A stretch of DNA of 64,000 bases, from the NCBI GenBank assembly GCA_011033025.1, contig WFMF01000044.1, forward strand, positions 124,001 to 188,000, in the 5' to 3' direction. The position numbers and the translations under genes are program-made. Position 1 is the first letter of the stretch. The number at the start of each line of letters is the position of its first letter. Shown piece by piece: positions 32,640 through 44,779 of the stretch. The notes below the pieces were generated by a model. That model was not told the DNA's origin, did no database searches, and was given only the letters and a program-made list of their open reading frames with translations. Source of the DNA: Beroe forskalii. Taxonomy: Eukaryota; Ctenophora; Nuda; Beroida; Beroidae.

Positions 32640-33750
32640 TTTTTTTTTTTTATAAGAAACTGTCTATAAGAAACTTAGCCTAGGATTTCCGAAAATTTAA
32701 GAAACTTAGCCTAGAATTTCGGAAAAATTAAGAAACTTCACTGATTTACAATTAAGAAATTAAGAAACTTCTAGCCTAGAATTTTGAAATTTGTGTATAA
32801 AATCCTATTGCAACTGAAATTCTTTTAACATGATACGTCTGGCTTCTGGGGGCTGCGCCCCAGACCCCCATTTTTTGATTGTGAACATTCCGAAACTAAT
32901 CTAGTACTTCTATTGAACTTCTATTACAGTATTACACTGGATATGTGATAATTGATCATAATATAGAATAGAAATTTAGAAAATGAATCTTTCATGATTT
33001 TTTCGGTTTAAAGTAACACGCCAGATACTAAAGCACAAAACAGAAATTTAGAAATTGTTGTTGCGACAGGACACTATTACAGTTCCATATCTATTTCCAA
33101 AAGTTCCAAGCATTATAGGATTTAGATATTATCTAAATTTCAAAATTTCAAACTTTTTTGGAAGAACATTTAATAATAATAATAATAATAAGTGTAATTT
33201 AAACACCGCTATTAAGCTAAAAAGCCTATACTCTGCAGTGTAAAACTTTAGAAACCAAATAAATGTTAAGCTTAGAAAAGGAGTCTGAAAATATTAGGCT
33301 CAGTTGAAGATATACTAGCCAGATAATAAATTAAATCCCGACATGAATGAAAATAAATGATATAACTAGAAAACAACTACTGTGAGCAATAACCTACAGT
33401 AATAAATTAACAACTTAATAAATAAATAACTTAAAATGCATGCAGAGTTAATTATTATTAACAATTTAAAATGAAGATCCCTGAACATTATTGTATACAG
33501 CTGCACAAATCTTTTAAGATAGGTACATGCTTAAAAGTGTATAATTTAACTGAAATTAGTAATCAGGTTCGATTCTAATCAACTACAGTTCAGTAGGTTC
33601 CTATGTTGAGAAATTTCATGAGCATTTTTCTAATTTCTTGTCGGTATGTAGAAATTAAGAAACCGATTAAGAAACTTTTAGGCTCAAAATCGTAAAAAAT
33701 AAGAAACTTGTAGCTTAGGATTTCAATAAGTTTCTTATAAAAAACTGAGT
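32640..33750. repeat. Composite repeat: TAAGAAACTTAGCCTAG repeats, GC-rich fragment and LINE 3'-end piece
   Basis: Starts with a T-run and TATAAGAAACT, then two to three copies of TTAAGAAACTTAGCCTAGAA (32690-32785). Inverted-type counterparts appear at 33640-33750, ending TTTCTTATAAAAAAC. Inside are GGGGGCTGCGCCCCAGACCC (about 32851-32871, from GC-rich family A) and an (AAT)n-AAGTGTAATTTAAACACCGC piece (33165-33240) matching the 3' tail of the LINE at 58780. Confidence 0.55.
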
Positions 33751-35484
33751 GTAAAGTATCAAAACTCTGTGGTGATAAGTTATTACCATTGAAGTTGCAT
33801 GTATGTTTGTTTTGTACAAAATATTCTAGTCTGCCAAACGGCATGAGTCAATCCCCAGCTTGTCACTTCCACGTCAAGATTACAGCTGAGGAGGTTCCAC
33901 AAATTCTACTGAAGTCAGAAAATAAAACTTCCGGCTTATAAAAAGTAAACAAGAATACAATTATTATCGTAGTAGCAATGACAATTCAGCTTTCAGAGCA
34001 TGTAATTCAATAAATATCAGAAGAAAATTACAGCGAATATATCAATAAAAACGAAATAATTGGCATAGGATAGTTATCGAACTTCACTTTAAGACAAGAA
34101 CAGAAATAAAAGTAAAAAACAAATTATGGGTACTGTAATATATGTACTTTTTATTTGTATGGGTAATGGGTATTGAAGATGAGTGTATTACTTTACTAAG
34201 GTAAATAAACCTGGAAAACAACAATAATTGATTAATTCCTCAATATGGTACAGTTTGTTTTATTTATCAGGAGAATGTTCAAAACATCTGAAGTGTAAAT
34301 TTATCACGTTGGCACAATACACAATTCCGTTAGTACTTAATAAACAACTTCATTAATCATTACCGAACGAAAGCATGATATGATTATATTAAACATGTAA
34401 TTAAGATATTGAAGTCCAGCGAAATGGCCAAATTATCATGCACTCAAATTCATAAAATCGTCCAATCACAACAGCTAAACAGAAGTGGTTTTTTCCTCAA
34501 TATTCTTATCATCTCAAATTATACGGTGGATGTTAGAAAACAACAAAGAACATTTTACCCAGGCGAAATCTAAATGGCGAATGGAGCTAGCCAGGAATAA
34601 ATAAGTAAACAGATTCTTTCACCAAAAACCCACAGATTCTATTGAATCATGAGAGCAAAGCTGAAGTATCTCAGTTCTTTGCTACTCCATCAATTGAAAA
34701 AAGCCATAATAATTAACCATAACTTTCAAATGAAATAAGTCCGTTTCTAGACTTTCTGTTACGTTATATGAGAAAAGTTTTACCGTTGTACTTGCATAAA
34801 AACTCTGTGGTGGCTATATGAGTTATGTAATTTTGCTGTGTACATAAAATATTCATATGCATATTTAAATGCACTTTCATACATGTGAGTAGTTATCAAA
34901 ACGTGAGAGGTATGGAACTGGTAGGTTTATAAACTTTCAATATATAATACAGTTTAAAAAGAACTTGTGTACATAATCAAGTCTTCAAAATATTTTCATA
35001 TTTCCCTTGATGACAAATGTTTTGTTTGAATGTGTCCAGATCTCCCATGAAACTTTATGCCTTGTATGTATGTATGTGTCCAGATTTCTTACGAAACTTG
35101 ATGTCTTGTTTGTATTTTTCAGACTCCAAATGAAGCTAGATGCCTTGTTTGCATGTGTCCAGAATTCCCAAGAAACTAGATATCTTGTTTATATGTGTCC
35201 AGATCATCCATACTTGCGAACTCTGTTACTTGAAAAGACTTCTTGTCTAATGATGTGCTGAATCCTGAAACACAAAGTTTTGTTACGTATTTGTACAGCT
35301 ATACCTACATGTGGCGCCCTTAAAAGTAGAAAACTATGAATTCCTTGGCAAGGTACTAAAATAAAGAGAGGTGTAGAATACAGTAGCTGGAGAGACGGTG
35401 CGCATTGTACACCTTACACAACCGAGTAGGTATTTACACTCAACGCCCAGAATTTAGCGTGAGAATAATTCATGACAACACTAT
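33751..35484. other. Unannotated AT-rich stretch with a short ~43-bp tandem repeat
   Basis: From about 35029 to 35212 there are four to five degenerate copies of a 42- to 45-bp unit around TGTGTCCAGATTTCCCAAGA and CTAGATGCCTTGTTTG. These produce a repetitive plus-strand open frame (35007-35261) that is unlikely to be a gene. The remainder probably includes the 3' UTR of the LHFPL-like gene. No other feature. Confidence 0.5.
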
Positions 35485-38400
35485 TTAGCTTGGCGCCGGA
35501 GTTGGGGTTTTGAACTGCTCCAAATTGCAAATTAGACTGTTAATAATAGTGAGAACTGCTAGAGGTGCAACAACAGCTGTTAAATTTGAGGGTAAATCCC
35601 AGTCTACGGCTTTGTTATTGTCTTGTAAAGTATTGTATGTACAGTACATGATGGTATTTGAAATCTGATATACAGATATACGGAATACTAAGCTGTACAT
35701 TACACATTACACAATCAACAATGTACACCAATGAACATTACACACCAATGTAGTTATGTACAATGTACATTGTACTATTGTAAGATTGTACATTGTATGA
35801 AGTGTAGCATTGTATGTGTGTACCTGCTACGAAGTATCCGAGGAAGGAGCAGACAGCTACCAGGTACAGGGAGTACCCCGGAGTACACTCCCCAATGCTG
35901 TACACGTCACTGCTCTTACAGATGTTACTCACGTACTCCTCCTTCCACAGGATGGGGAATATTCCCACGCCAATTAGGGTTACCATCGCTGAAATTGGAA
36001 AGAGGGGTTTAAAATTCCCACGCCAATTAGCGTTACCATCGCTGAAATTGGAAAGAGGGGTTTAAAACTCCCAGTGCGCACATTAGGGTTAGCATCGCTG
36101 AAATGGGAATCTGGGGTTTAAAACTCTCAAGCCAATTATGATAAGCATCGCTGAAATTGAAAAGAGGGGTTTAAAATTCCCACGCCAATTAGGGTTAGCA
36201 TTGCTGAAATTGGAAAGAGGGGTTTGAAATTACCACGCCAATTAGGGTTAGCATCGCTGAAGTTGAAAAAGGGGTTTAAAACTCCAACACCAAAATTAGG
36301 GTTAGCATCGCTGAAATTGGAAAGATTGGTTTAAAATTCCCACGCCAATTAGGGTTAGTATCGCTGAAATTGGAAAGAGGGGTTTAAAACTCCCACACCA
36401 GTTGGTGCTAACAATCCTGACATCGCTGAAATAAGAGAAATACTGAAAACGTCCACTGAAATCGCTAGGAGACTGCGTCGCTACGTGCCCATATTATAAC
36501 ATGCCAATGACACTCGTAACCACCCCTACTCCACTATTCGTGATCAAAGTATAATTTGTGAAACGTGGTGTTGTACAAATGACTACTGACATGGTACGTT
36601 GGTGATTATCAAGATACGCAGATTTTTAGCCTGCAGTTCTGGTCTGAAACTTATCATCAGCAATTGCCACGTTATACAGCAAAATTCACAAGCTCGTTAT
36701 TACTCGTACGCCATGAATCATGGTCATATTTTATCATTGATCATGACACTGGACACGTTGTCTGTTGTATTGGGCATGTTGAAGCGAACACAGTACATAC
36801 GACAACGCAGTATTATTGTGTACTCGAGCGATATATACAGAACTTTAGGTGTACTAGCTCCAAGCTTAATTACCTAATTACAATTGGTGATTACTAATTA
36901 GGTAATCATCTGTACGGTAGAAACGGACTTCCTTGTAGACAAGGCTATTGTGAGAGGTAAATACTCCTATCATTATAGTAGTAGTATAGCTACACACTGC
37001 TTCTAGCGCTATATGGGGATGAAAGTCAGGGCATAATGATAGTATAGAGTGGATATTGATGATAAACGTTTACTGGATATAATTATATCGCTTATAAGAG
37101 CATAATTATTTAAACAATACCTGATAACCCAGTCTTGGCTCTTAAAATTTACCAATCTATTACTTTATCAATCCATCATCATGTACCCATAAAATCATAA
37201 ATACTAATACTTAACTGTGGACTTGTGAATCATGATCCAGAAGACCTACGCATATTTATTACTTTATTAATTCATTCTTCCATGTTGCATAGAGTCACTT
37301 TTTGAGTCCGTGTGTCGTTCATATTAAGAAATTTTGATAATAACCAAGGGGGGGGGGGGTAAAACCTTGCCATTACAATCCAAGCAACAACAATCAACCG
37401 AAGTAGTAACATTTAACTAAATACAGCAGTATTAATTGAACATACTGCATGTAACTTTATCAGAGTACTTACAAGCAATGGCTTGCCAGATGCCAGCTAG
37501 GGTGTGGAAGGACCGGCCACAGGCCGTCAACTGGTCACAGAAACAGTACATCAGAGTGAGGAGTGTTAGGATGAGGAGGGACAGAGCTCCCACCCCTATC
37601 ACTGCAACCACCACTATCAGCATCTAGGGAGAGGGGATAAGTGACAGACTTAAGACTTTGAATGTTCAAAGGACAAAATATGGGCCAGTTATTTCCTTAT
37701 TTAATAGCAAGATGTAAACTTCTAAAAGGGCAAAGAGAAGGAATGTCACGTGTCAATATTTTGAGATTTTGGTGGGTGGAAGCAATCCATTATTCATAGA
37801 AGAAATGAACAAGAAGAAGTGGAACAATCCAATTCATTGTGCTGATTAATTGTTGTGTTCCAACACAATAGAACCATCTCAACAGCAGGAAAATACAAGC
37901 CTACTATGATAATTAGCAGCAATATAGTGCACTATCCAGTGAAGTGAATTCCGTCACTGGGCTTTTGTTTCAGTGTAATCGGAAAAACAATTTGCTAAAT
38001 GATTTGAGTAACGGCGGGTAAGTTATGGGATTGAAATTAGAAATTTAGAAAAGTTCAGAAGGTATAAGATTTGAGTGAAGACTGCATTGCCTTCAAATAA
38101 TAAGTTTCTAAAGCCCTACTTGTAAAGTTCCTAAAGCCCTATCAAAAGTTATTGTCTCATTTCATAACAGCATAACTAAGAACAACCTTAGCAGTCCTCT
38201 GAATCCCACAAAATTCATTTGTATGAAGGCATGAAGCCGGTTCCTGTAATTTAGCGCTTTTTATTTGCAACCTGAGTACATACCAGCAACTTGCCAATTT
38301 GTACGAAGCTATGAAAGTATGAAGGCAAGTATGTCAATAGGTTTATATTCAAAGTGCAACAGTATTCAAAGTGGAACAGTATTACTTGACATCTGAGTCA

Positions 38401-38981
38401 TTGACAGCAGAGAAAATTTGGAAATTTAACGCTCGCCCCGTTTATTTTCAGATCACTGAGTTTGTAATTTGTGTGTGTGACTACAGGCAGGTGAACTACA
38501 AATGCAGGATAATATAATTGCGGAATGTCGTTGATGAATTGAACTCACCACACTGCTGAAATCCGTCCTGATTCCATGGCAGGAGAAGGTAGTGGAGACG
38601 GCATCAGTGATAGCATCCCTAGACTCCACCACGGAACAATCCTCTATAAACCCGAAGTGAGACGTTTTACCACTGCTGTCCTTGGGTCCTGGGACGGGGG
38701 AGATGATGGTTGAGAAGGGGATAAATTGAGGGTTCAAAAACTTGTTCAACGAGAAATTTAAGCAGAATGAAACGAGATGAAACAGTAAAAAAGTGCAAGA
38801 TCAAGGAAGTCGAATAAGATAGAACTTATAATATCTTTGTAAGTGGTATCAAGTCACAGAAGGGGGTATGAGTCGTACCTACGAGCCAGTAGGAGGTGGA
38901 AACCCCCACGATCACCCCTACAGTGAGCAGCCACGTGAGCACGAACCACAGTACACTCCGCCACGTCTTGTACGGCAACAT
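35485..38981 (-). CDS. LHFPL-family tetraspan membrane protein, five coding exons
   Basis: Exons 38879-38981, 38549-38688, 37473-37623, 35824-35988 and about 35485-35558 have GT-AG borders, and phases match throughout, giving 210 residues. Four membrane segments: about 9-34, 82-110, 123-145 and 175-200. The first outer loop has SHFGFIEDC and SCHGIRTDFSSV, matching the family's FGL..C and CxG...DFS pattern. The second has LWKEEYVSNIC and VYSIGECTPGYSLYL, matching GW..eeV...C and y.lG.C.igwa.Y. LHFPL proteins are tetraspan proteins related to the claudin/PMP22 fold; some act as partners of channels or receptors. The exact paralogue is not resolved. The last exon's acceptor could be 3 nt further in. 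The ATG lies 2 nt after an ATTTCAG acceptor, so the 5' leader comes from an unseen exon or trans-splicing. Intron 3 holds a minisatellite copying the exon 4 acceptor. Confidence 0.85.
35977..36432 (-). repeat. 53-bp minisatellite repeating the exon 4 splice acceptor of the LHFPL-like gene
   Basis: Read on the minus strand each unit contains CAATTTCAGCGATGCTAACC and CTAATTGGCGTGGGAATTTT. The genuine exon 4 starts CAG|CGATGGTAACCCTAATTG. Unit markers lie at 35985 (the real exon), 36038, 36094, 36147, 36200, 36253, 36307, 36360 and 36422: spacing 53-56 bp, then 62. Thus the array is intron 3 DNA made of the last intron bases plus about 25 bases of exon 4. Confidence 0.85.
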
Positions 38982-39053
38982 CGCTGAAATGACACTGCTT
39001 AGTGTGTTGCTATAGCAACATCGCTGAAATGACGCTGCTTAGTGTGTTGCTAA
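38975..39053 (-). repeat. 39-bp tandem duplication at the exon 1 acceptor of the LHFPL-like gene
   Basis: AGCAACATCGCTGAAATGAC and the following CTGCTTAGTGTGTTGCTA occur twice in tandem (from 38976 and from 39015). The duplicated block includes the ATTTCAG|CGATGTTG acceptor and start codon of exon 1, so a second potential acceptor-plus-ATG lies 39 bp upstream of the used one. Confidence 0.75.
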
Positions 39054-40166
39054 AGTAATGTATAGCAGGTGCATTGCTATGGAAATATACCTATGTTTTT
39101 GTGTTTCTATAGCAACATGATATCAGATTATACTCAATATGAAGATGATGTACTGATGCTACTAGATACATGTCTTAACCGTTACAGCAACAGCCTTCAG
39201 CTGCACTGCTAGCAATACGTTTGAACCACTTCTTGATTCAAAATTAGAACAGTGTAAACTTTTAACTTATTGATTTCTTGGGCCCTAGGATTCTTAGGAC
39301 TCGATTCGATACTACTATTTTTTGTTTTCAGTAAGGGCAGTAGTCCCAGTAGACCGTATAGAACTTACAAAACCATAGCTGTGATATAATAACAACAGCT
39401 TACATTATGAAACAAGAGAAAGTCCTACATCTACTACTAAACGGGGGATGGATCTACAAGAGGTCCAAACCGAAACCCCAGCACGGGAGTTCCCACTGGG
39501 AGGTCCCTGTTGCCAGGGTTACTGTGGATGGGAACGAATCCCGTACCTACCCAAAGTCCTACATCATCATGAGATACAAAACACGCATACCACCACCAAC
39601 TTACCTAGCAACAATGAACATGTGAGGCAACAGTAATAAAGAATTCTCATCATTCAAATTAAATTGGGAGATAGTAATCCCTTTATTGATTTGAGTGTTA
39701 CTATGGCAACAGAATACATCAATAATCAATATCGACTCAAAGATTGGTATTTGCAACACATTTATCATTACGCCGTATGGCTATGTTATGGAAGGCTTCA
39801 CTCGAAGTATCATAACATTTACTCGGTACAATGCTGATAATAAAGTATTAAGGATTGAGATTAGTTGCGATATCATCTAACATCATAATATTGTATTTTA
39901 AGGAAACCGTAAAAGTCATGCCAACATCTTTTGCAGGAAAATTAGCATTGCTTCGCTGCAGAAAGGGCATCGCAACCATTACGTTCAACAAAGTATCCTT
40001 TTCCAGTACACGTAGTCGTAATGGCTGTAGTACATCAGTACATTGATTTCAAGTACATTATTGATTTATAATAGTAGGGTAAGTACACTGTACACTAGTA
40101 CATTCTTACATCAGTACCTACATAAGTACATACCTAAATACAATAGTAGGTACATTAATACATTAA
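39054..40166. other. Unannotated stretch upstream of the LHFPL-like coding start
   Basis: No exon recognised. A 72-codon plus-strand open frame (39407-39625) has no identifiable domain. Just before the next MITE there is a run of GTACAT-type short repeats (about 40030-40160). Confidence 0.4.
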
Positions 40167-40680
40167 GGGAACCGTCACATATTACGTCATCACTTTTTAG
40201 CCCATTTTCAACCCCCTCCCCCCGTCTGTCATCATTTGTCATCATTGGCTGACCCCCTCCCCCATGCTGACGTCAGCATTGACCAAACCCCCCTCCTTTT
40301 TCAAAACAAATTTTGGTTATTTCAAATCGAAACAACAGACATGAAATATCAATCATGAACGTGTGGTGTATTTTCTTAAACTCGTTTAACACAAGCAAAA
40401 ATTGTTTCGAATTGTAATAGACGAACCTCATCCAATCATAAAATGGCCTTTCACGTGCCCAGTTAGTTCGGAAACATAGATATCATATTGCAGAAATGAA
40501 ATGGGTACTCCAAAACAAAATATTGTGAACGAAAAAGTTCGAAATCGTAAATCAAAAATTAATAATTTTTGCTGACCGTCAGCAAACCTCAAACCCCCTC
40601 CCTCCCCCCTGTCATCACCTGTCAGCATTTGAAAACCCCCTCCCCCGGGTCGAGTGATGACGTAATATGTGACGGCTCCC
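40167..40680. mobile_element. PIF/Harbinger-type MITE, family C (514 bp)
   Basis: Ends GGGAACCGTCACATATTACG and its inverted counterpart, flanked by TAA (40164-40166 and 40681-40683). It shares the interior with 23685-24219 (CCCCCTCCCCCCGTCTGTCA, GCTGACGTCAGCATTGACCA, AAAACAAATTTTGG). Non-coding. Confidence 0.85.
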
Positions 40681-43600
40681 TAATACAATAGACACTGGAT
40701 ACTGCTCGTGCTTCAAACCGACTTGATGGAAAAAAGTTTGGGGCTCGTCAATAATTTCATGAATCTTGCTTGAATTAAAATGGTTCTTATTGAAAAATAA
40801 CTCTTCTCTCCACAGCGTTCAGATATGAAATTAGCGAAATTACCTAAACATTCAATTCATCTCAAAGTTTATTTAGAAGTTGAAAGGGGCCAATCATATA
40901 CCTGTAGAGAACGAATTGTACAAGTAAAACTGCGTAAAGTGAGAAGGTGAGACGGGCCCTCACAATTCACATACAAACAACTAGGGCTTCCCCAGTAATC
41001 TTATCACAGTGAAGTGCACACTGGATGCGTAATTCACTTACCATTCACACATTCCATCGCAAGATATCATATCACATTATCAGAATATCGTATTATCAGT
41101 TGATTAGGTTATTCCCATCTAACTACCTAATGGGACAGTAGATCTTGGTATGACAGTGTAATCGTTAGTCTGACCCGACACTCAACACTGTGTTTACGTG
41201 AACGCTGTGTATACGGTACACTGTACACCTGACACTACCACACACATCATACATACTTGCCCTACAGCACAGCAATAAAATAACAAAAAACGCGCAGCTT
41301 TCTCCGTTCGTAAAACCATTTACCAAAGGGTTCAGTTTCAACGCCTGCATCACATTGCGTTTAGGTAAAGTGGTACTTGTATCAACGTTGAAATCCCCAG
41401 TCACCAGTTTCATTTGTTAATTTGGGCTTGGGTGAATCTCACTGAGTTTTCTTAAGTTGGGGGAAGAACTTTACGATTAAGAAATGATGACAAGTGCTGT
41501 TTAATTGAGATAGTCCTCTAGAGAACTGGCTATTATCAATTATCGGTTCACACCTCACAAAAAACAAAATGGCACATCCCATTCACCACTCATCAGTATT
41601 GCTCTGCTGGTCTCATCCAATGGCATATAATCTGCATAATGACTTCCATTTACCGACATCGCATACGTTTGATAACAGCCTGACATACACGTCGACAGAA
41701 CATGCTCACATATACCCGGGCTGCCCTGAGCAGGCTGTACACAGAGAATAGGCGCCAGAACGTGACCACATTATCAGGGTTTGGAGTGGGGGACTGTTCA
41801 GGAGAAATCACCTATTCTCCAAGCGCAGCTTGGTCTGACTGTTCGCAGTCCTGTCACTGCTGTCAGCCTACGTTAAGCGGCTCAGGCTATTATTACACGC
41901 GATGACCACAGTTTGTTTAAACACACAGTTTGTTTAACCCTCTCATTAAGGTTTAACACTGGAAGTTCCTGGATACTCATTACTTATGGGTCGTGTAACA
42001 ATGTAAGAAATGGCAAAAGATGCTGAGATGAGTCGTCATGTCAGTCGCTTATAGTCGAATACCTAAGTACCTATGAATAATGTGTGTAGAGTGTAATGTA
42101 GGAGTAAAGGAATACATTTCCAAATTATAATTTTCAGTAATTTCTGAAGTGTAAACTCACATCTCCTGTAGTTTATCTCGCTTCTCGCGTCGTAGTAGCA
42201 GTACAGACAAGACAGCGGCACCCTGCACAATTTACCCATGTCTCTTCAGAATGCCAGGGATATCTTACAGATTTCCAGGGGAGAAGCAGGTGCTTCTGCT
42301 TCTCGGGTACGAGTAGAATGTTTCGAAAGAGGAGCTTCTTTAATTGTGCTCAAAATGGGGGAGCGCACTGTTTTGCAGCAACTGTCTTTGATGTAAGTAT
42401 CTAACAATTTGTCGATTATACGATCTCGTATTCGATTTTTTCAACCCCCTTTGGAGAATGTATCAATATACCAACAAAGTCTGTGTCACAAAGCCTGTCT
42501 TCGGTTTCTATGATGCGACATGCAACTAAACCGTTAATCTCTGAGCTTTCCCCACCAAAGGAGGTAGGATGTTTCCATGTAATGGTTTCTATTCACTTAG
42601 CGACGTGCAGGTTCTCATGGGGTCATGGACTGTAAAAGTCTGCATAAATAAAATCATAAGAAAGTAAGAAGGTTAGAATATATCTGCAGTAAACAAACTA
42701 TCTAACTACAGAACGAATCTAACGTGGTAACGGAGGGCAAAGAAGATTCGTACTTCGTGGTAACAACTGAAACCTGATGAGCTCAGTTACGCCTTCACGA
42801 TTCAACGATTGTAAAGGAGCGTTTATGAATATTACAAAACTTGCCCTAACGCATTGGGCAAGGCAAATGCAAATTCAAGGATCCAGGCACCTGAATATAA
42901 GGTAAATGAAACAGCATCAACACCATGTGTAACTGTCTAATTTCTATATGAAACAACACCATGTCTAATATCTATAGGAAACAGCACCACATGTATAAAA
43001 TCGGAAGAGCTAGGTAACGTATTTAACGTTATTTTATCCGGGCAAGAAGACAACATTGACTAGATTTTAAGCAGACAAGATTCAGTGGTGGTAACATTGT
43101 CAAGATACGTATCTCTGGATCTAAATGCAATATGACCAATATACACCGCAATTCTGTGCATCATGTGCAATGAGCACAGCCTAATGGAGATCGGTAGTAT
43201 TGTGTACCAGGACAAATGCTCTGATAATGCTGTACTGCAGAAACAGCTGCCAGAGTGACGCTATTACCATGGTTTGGAGTGAGGAACTGAACATCACAAT
43301 ATTTAACTGAACAATATGAAGCCAGGTTAATATTCCCTGCTCCACTGCTTGGGTAGATGCGTGTAGGTACTCTGTATTTTATGGGGAAGTAGGTCCATTG
43401 TAAATACTAAATAGGGCAGTAGATGAGTGTCACTATTGTCTACCTAGGAAGGTGCTCTGATTACCTTGACATTGCTCATTGCCGTGTATAAATCTATGTT
43501 TTGCTGGTATTTGAGAAGTGAGAATGTACAACACTAAGCAAGGACTGAAGGAGTAAATGAGAGCAATGAGTGATATATATTATCAAGGCAACGCGATAAC

Positions 43601-43930
43601 GGAATGATAATTGCTGAAGAAGAACTGTGTTGCTGGCCAAGAGATTAGCTTTATCTTTTATCAAAAAATACTGATAAATATATAACCAAAGCGAGAGTAG
43701 GTAGGTGAGAGTAGATCAAGGAATCGGAGTATCAAAGCGGCTGCTAATGATCGGGTTGCTATGCGAAACGTCTGCGGAGTGGAATGTTACCAAGGGAGGA
43801 GTCAAGTAAACTTCTTTAACTTCTTCACTTAGCTAAGTACCGGAGTTTTATTTCTCAGCCAGTAACATGATATGAAATGTAGTACTATTTGCTATGATTG
43901 CTAACTCATTAGATCTGAAAGTTTCAATAG
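40681..43930. other. Unannotated stretch with one candidate minus-strand exon
   Basis: No gene recognised over about 3.2 kb. At 42161-42222 a 62-bp minus-strand segment sits between a TTGTGCAG acceptor and a GTGAGT donor and stays open in two frames; one reads AAVLSVLLLRREKRDKLQEM, like the end of a membrane segment followed by a charged tail. It could also be a 5' UTR exon of the LHFPL-like gene. This is weak evidence. Confidence 0.3.
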
Positions 43931-43954
43931 TTACTAAGCGGTTACATGTCGAAG

Positions 43955-44320
43955 TGGTGACCGTATACCGCAACTTACATGGTCGAGGCGACAGCCGAGA
44001 CTTTGTAAGTTGGATAATGGACGAGGCGTGCCGAGTTCATTATCAAAGGTATACGGTCACAGCTGAGAACATGGAACCGGATTATACCCCGACCGGAAAC
44101 AGCTGGGACCTACTATTCTCTGACCAAACAACAGTATTTCTTCCCACTCGGGTCTGACGACCCTCGTCCGGATTTTCGAGTGCTCCTTTATAAAATCAAA
44201 TTTCATTTTATGCTTTTTTGCAATGTAAATCAGTGGAGACCGTATAACCAAACTTACACGGTCGCTGAAACAAGCTTGGGAGGGGTATAATCGCTGTTTA
44301 GTGTTCGCAGACACAGGTTG
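43955..44320. repeat. Inverted GTGACCGTATAC repeats and a dispersed CTCGGGTCTGACGACC segment
   Basis: GGTGACCGTATACC (43958) and GGTATACGGTCAC (44048) form an inverted pair; GAGACCGTATAACC lies near 44235. The segment CCACTCGGGTCTGACGACCC followed by GATTTTCGAGTGCTCCTTTA (about 44145-44220) recurs at about 44475-44550 inside the next MITE, so one copied module is shared. A weaker relative (GCGTCAGCCGAGTTTG) occurs near 46241. Confidence 0.6.
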
Positions 44321-44327
44321 GTCATTA

Positions 44328-44779
44328 GGGATCGTTCACATATTGTACGATTAACAAACGAATGGGAGTGTTATATCGAAAATTATCACACGAGGCGTCA
44401 GCCGAGTTTGACAATTTTCGATATCACACGATCCATGAGTTTGTTAATTGTATTATTCCCGACAAAACAGTAATGCCACTCGGGTCTGACGACCCTCGTC
44501 TAAATTCAACGTTTTTATAGATTTTCGAGTGCTCCTTCATAAAATCAACAATTCATTTAACGATATTTTGCGCTATTATTCCGCCACTGTTCAGTAGTCC
44601 TATGGAAGGAGTGATATATCGATAATTATCACACTGGAGTTTGAGCCACGGGAGGGTAATAATACGTAATCACCTACGGGGAGGGGGGTTCCGGATTATT
44701 ACGTTACATGTTATTGTAACACATACAACTACAAATACAAATACTGTAAACTTGATAACGTAATATTGTGAACGATCCC
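44328..44779. mobile_element. PIF/Harbinger-type MITE, family C2 (452 bp), larger copy
   Basis: Ends GGGATCGTTCACATATT and the inverted AATATTGTGAACGATCCC, flanked by TTA and TTG. The right third matches 31142-31379. The middle contains the CTCGGGTCTGACGACC module shared with the preceding repeat, suggesting a nested or captured segment. Confidence 0.75.

Noticed and set aside
33560-33590. tRNA B-box-like GGTTCGATTC
   Set aside because: No A box at the proper distance and no acceptor or T-arm pairing was found.
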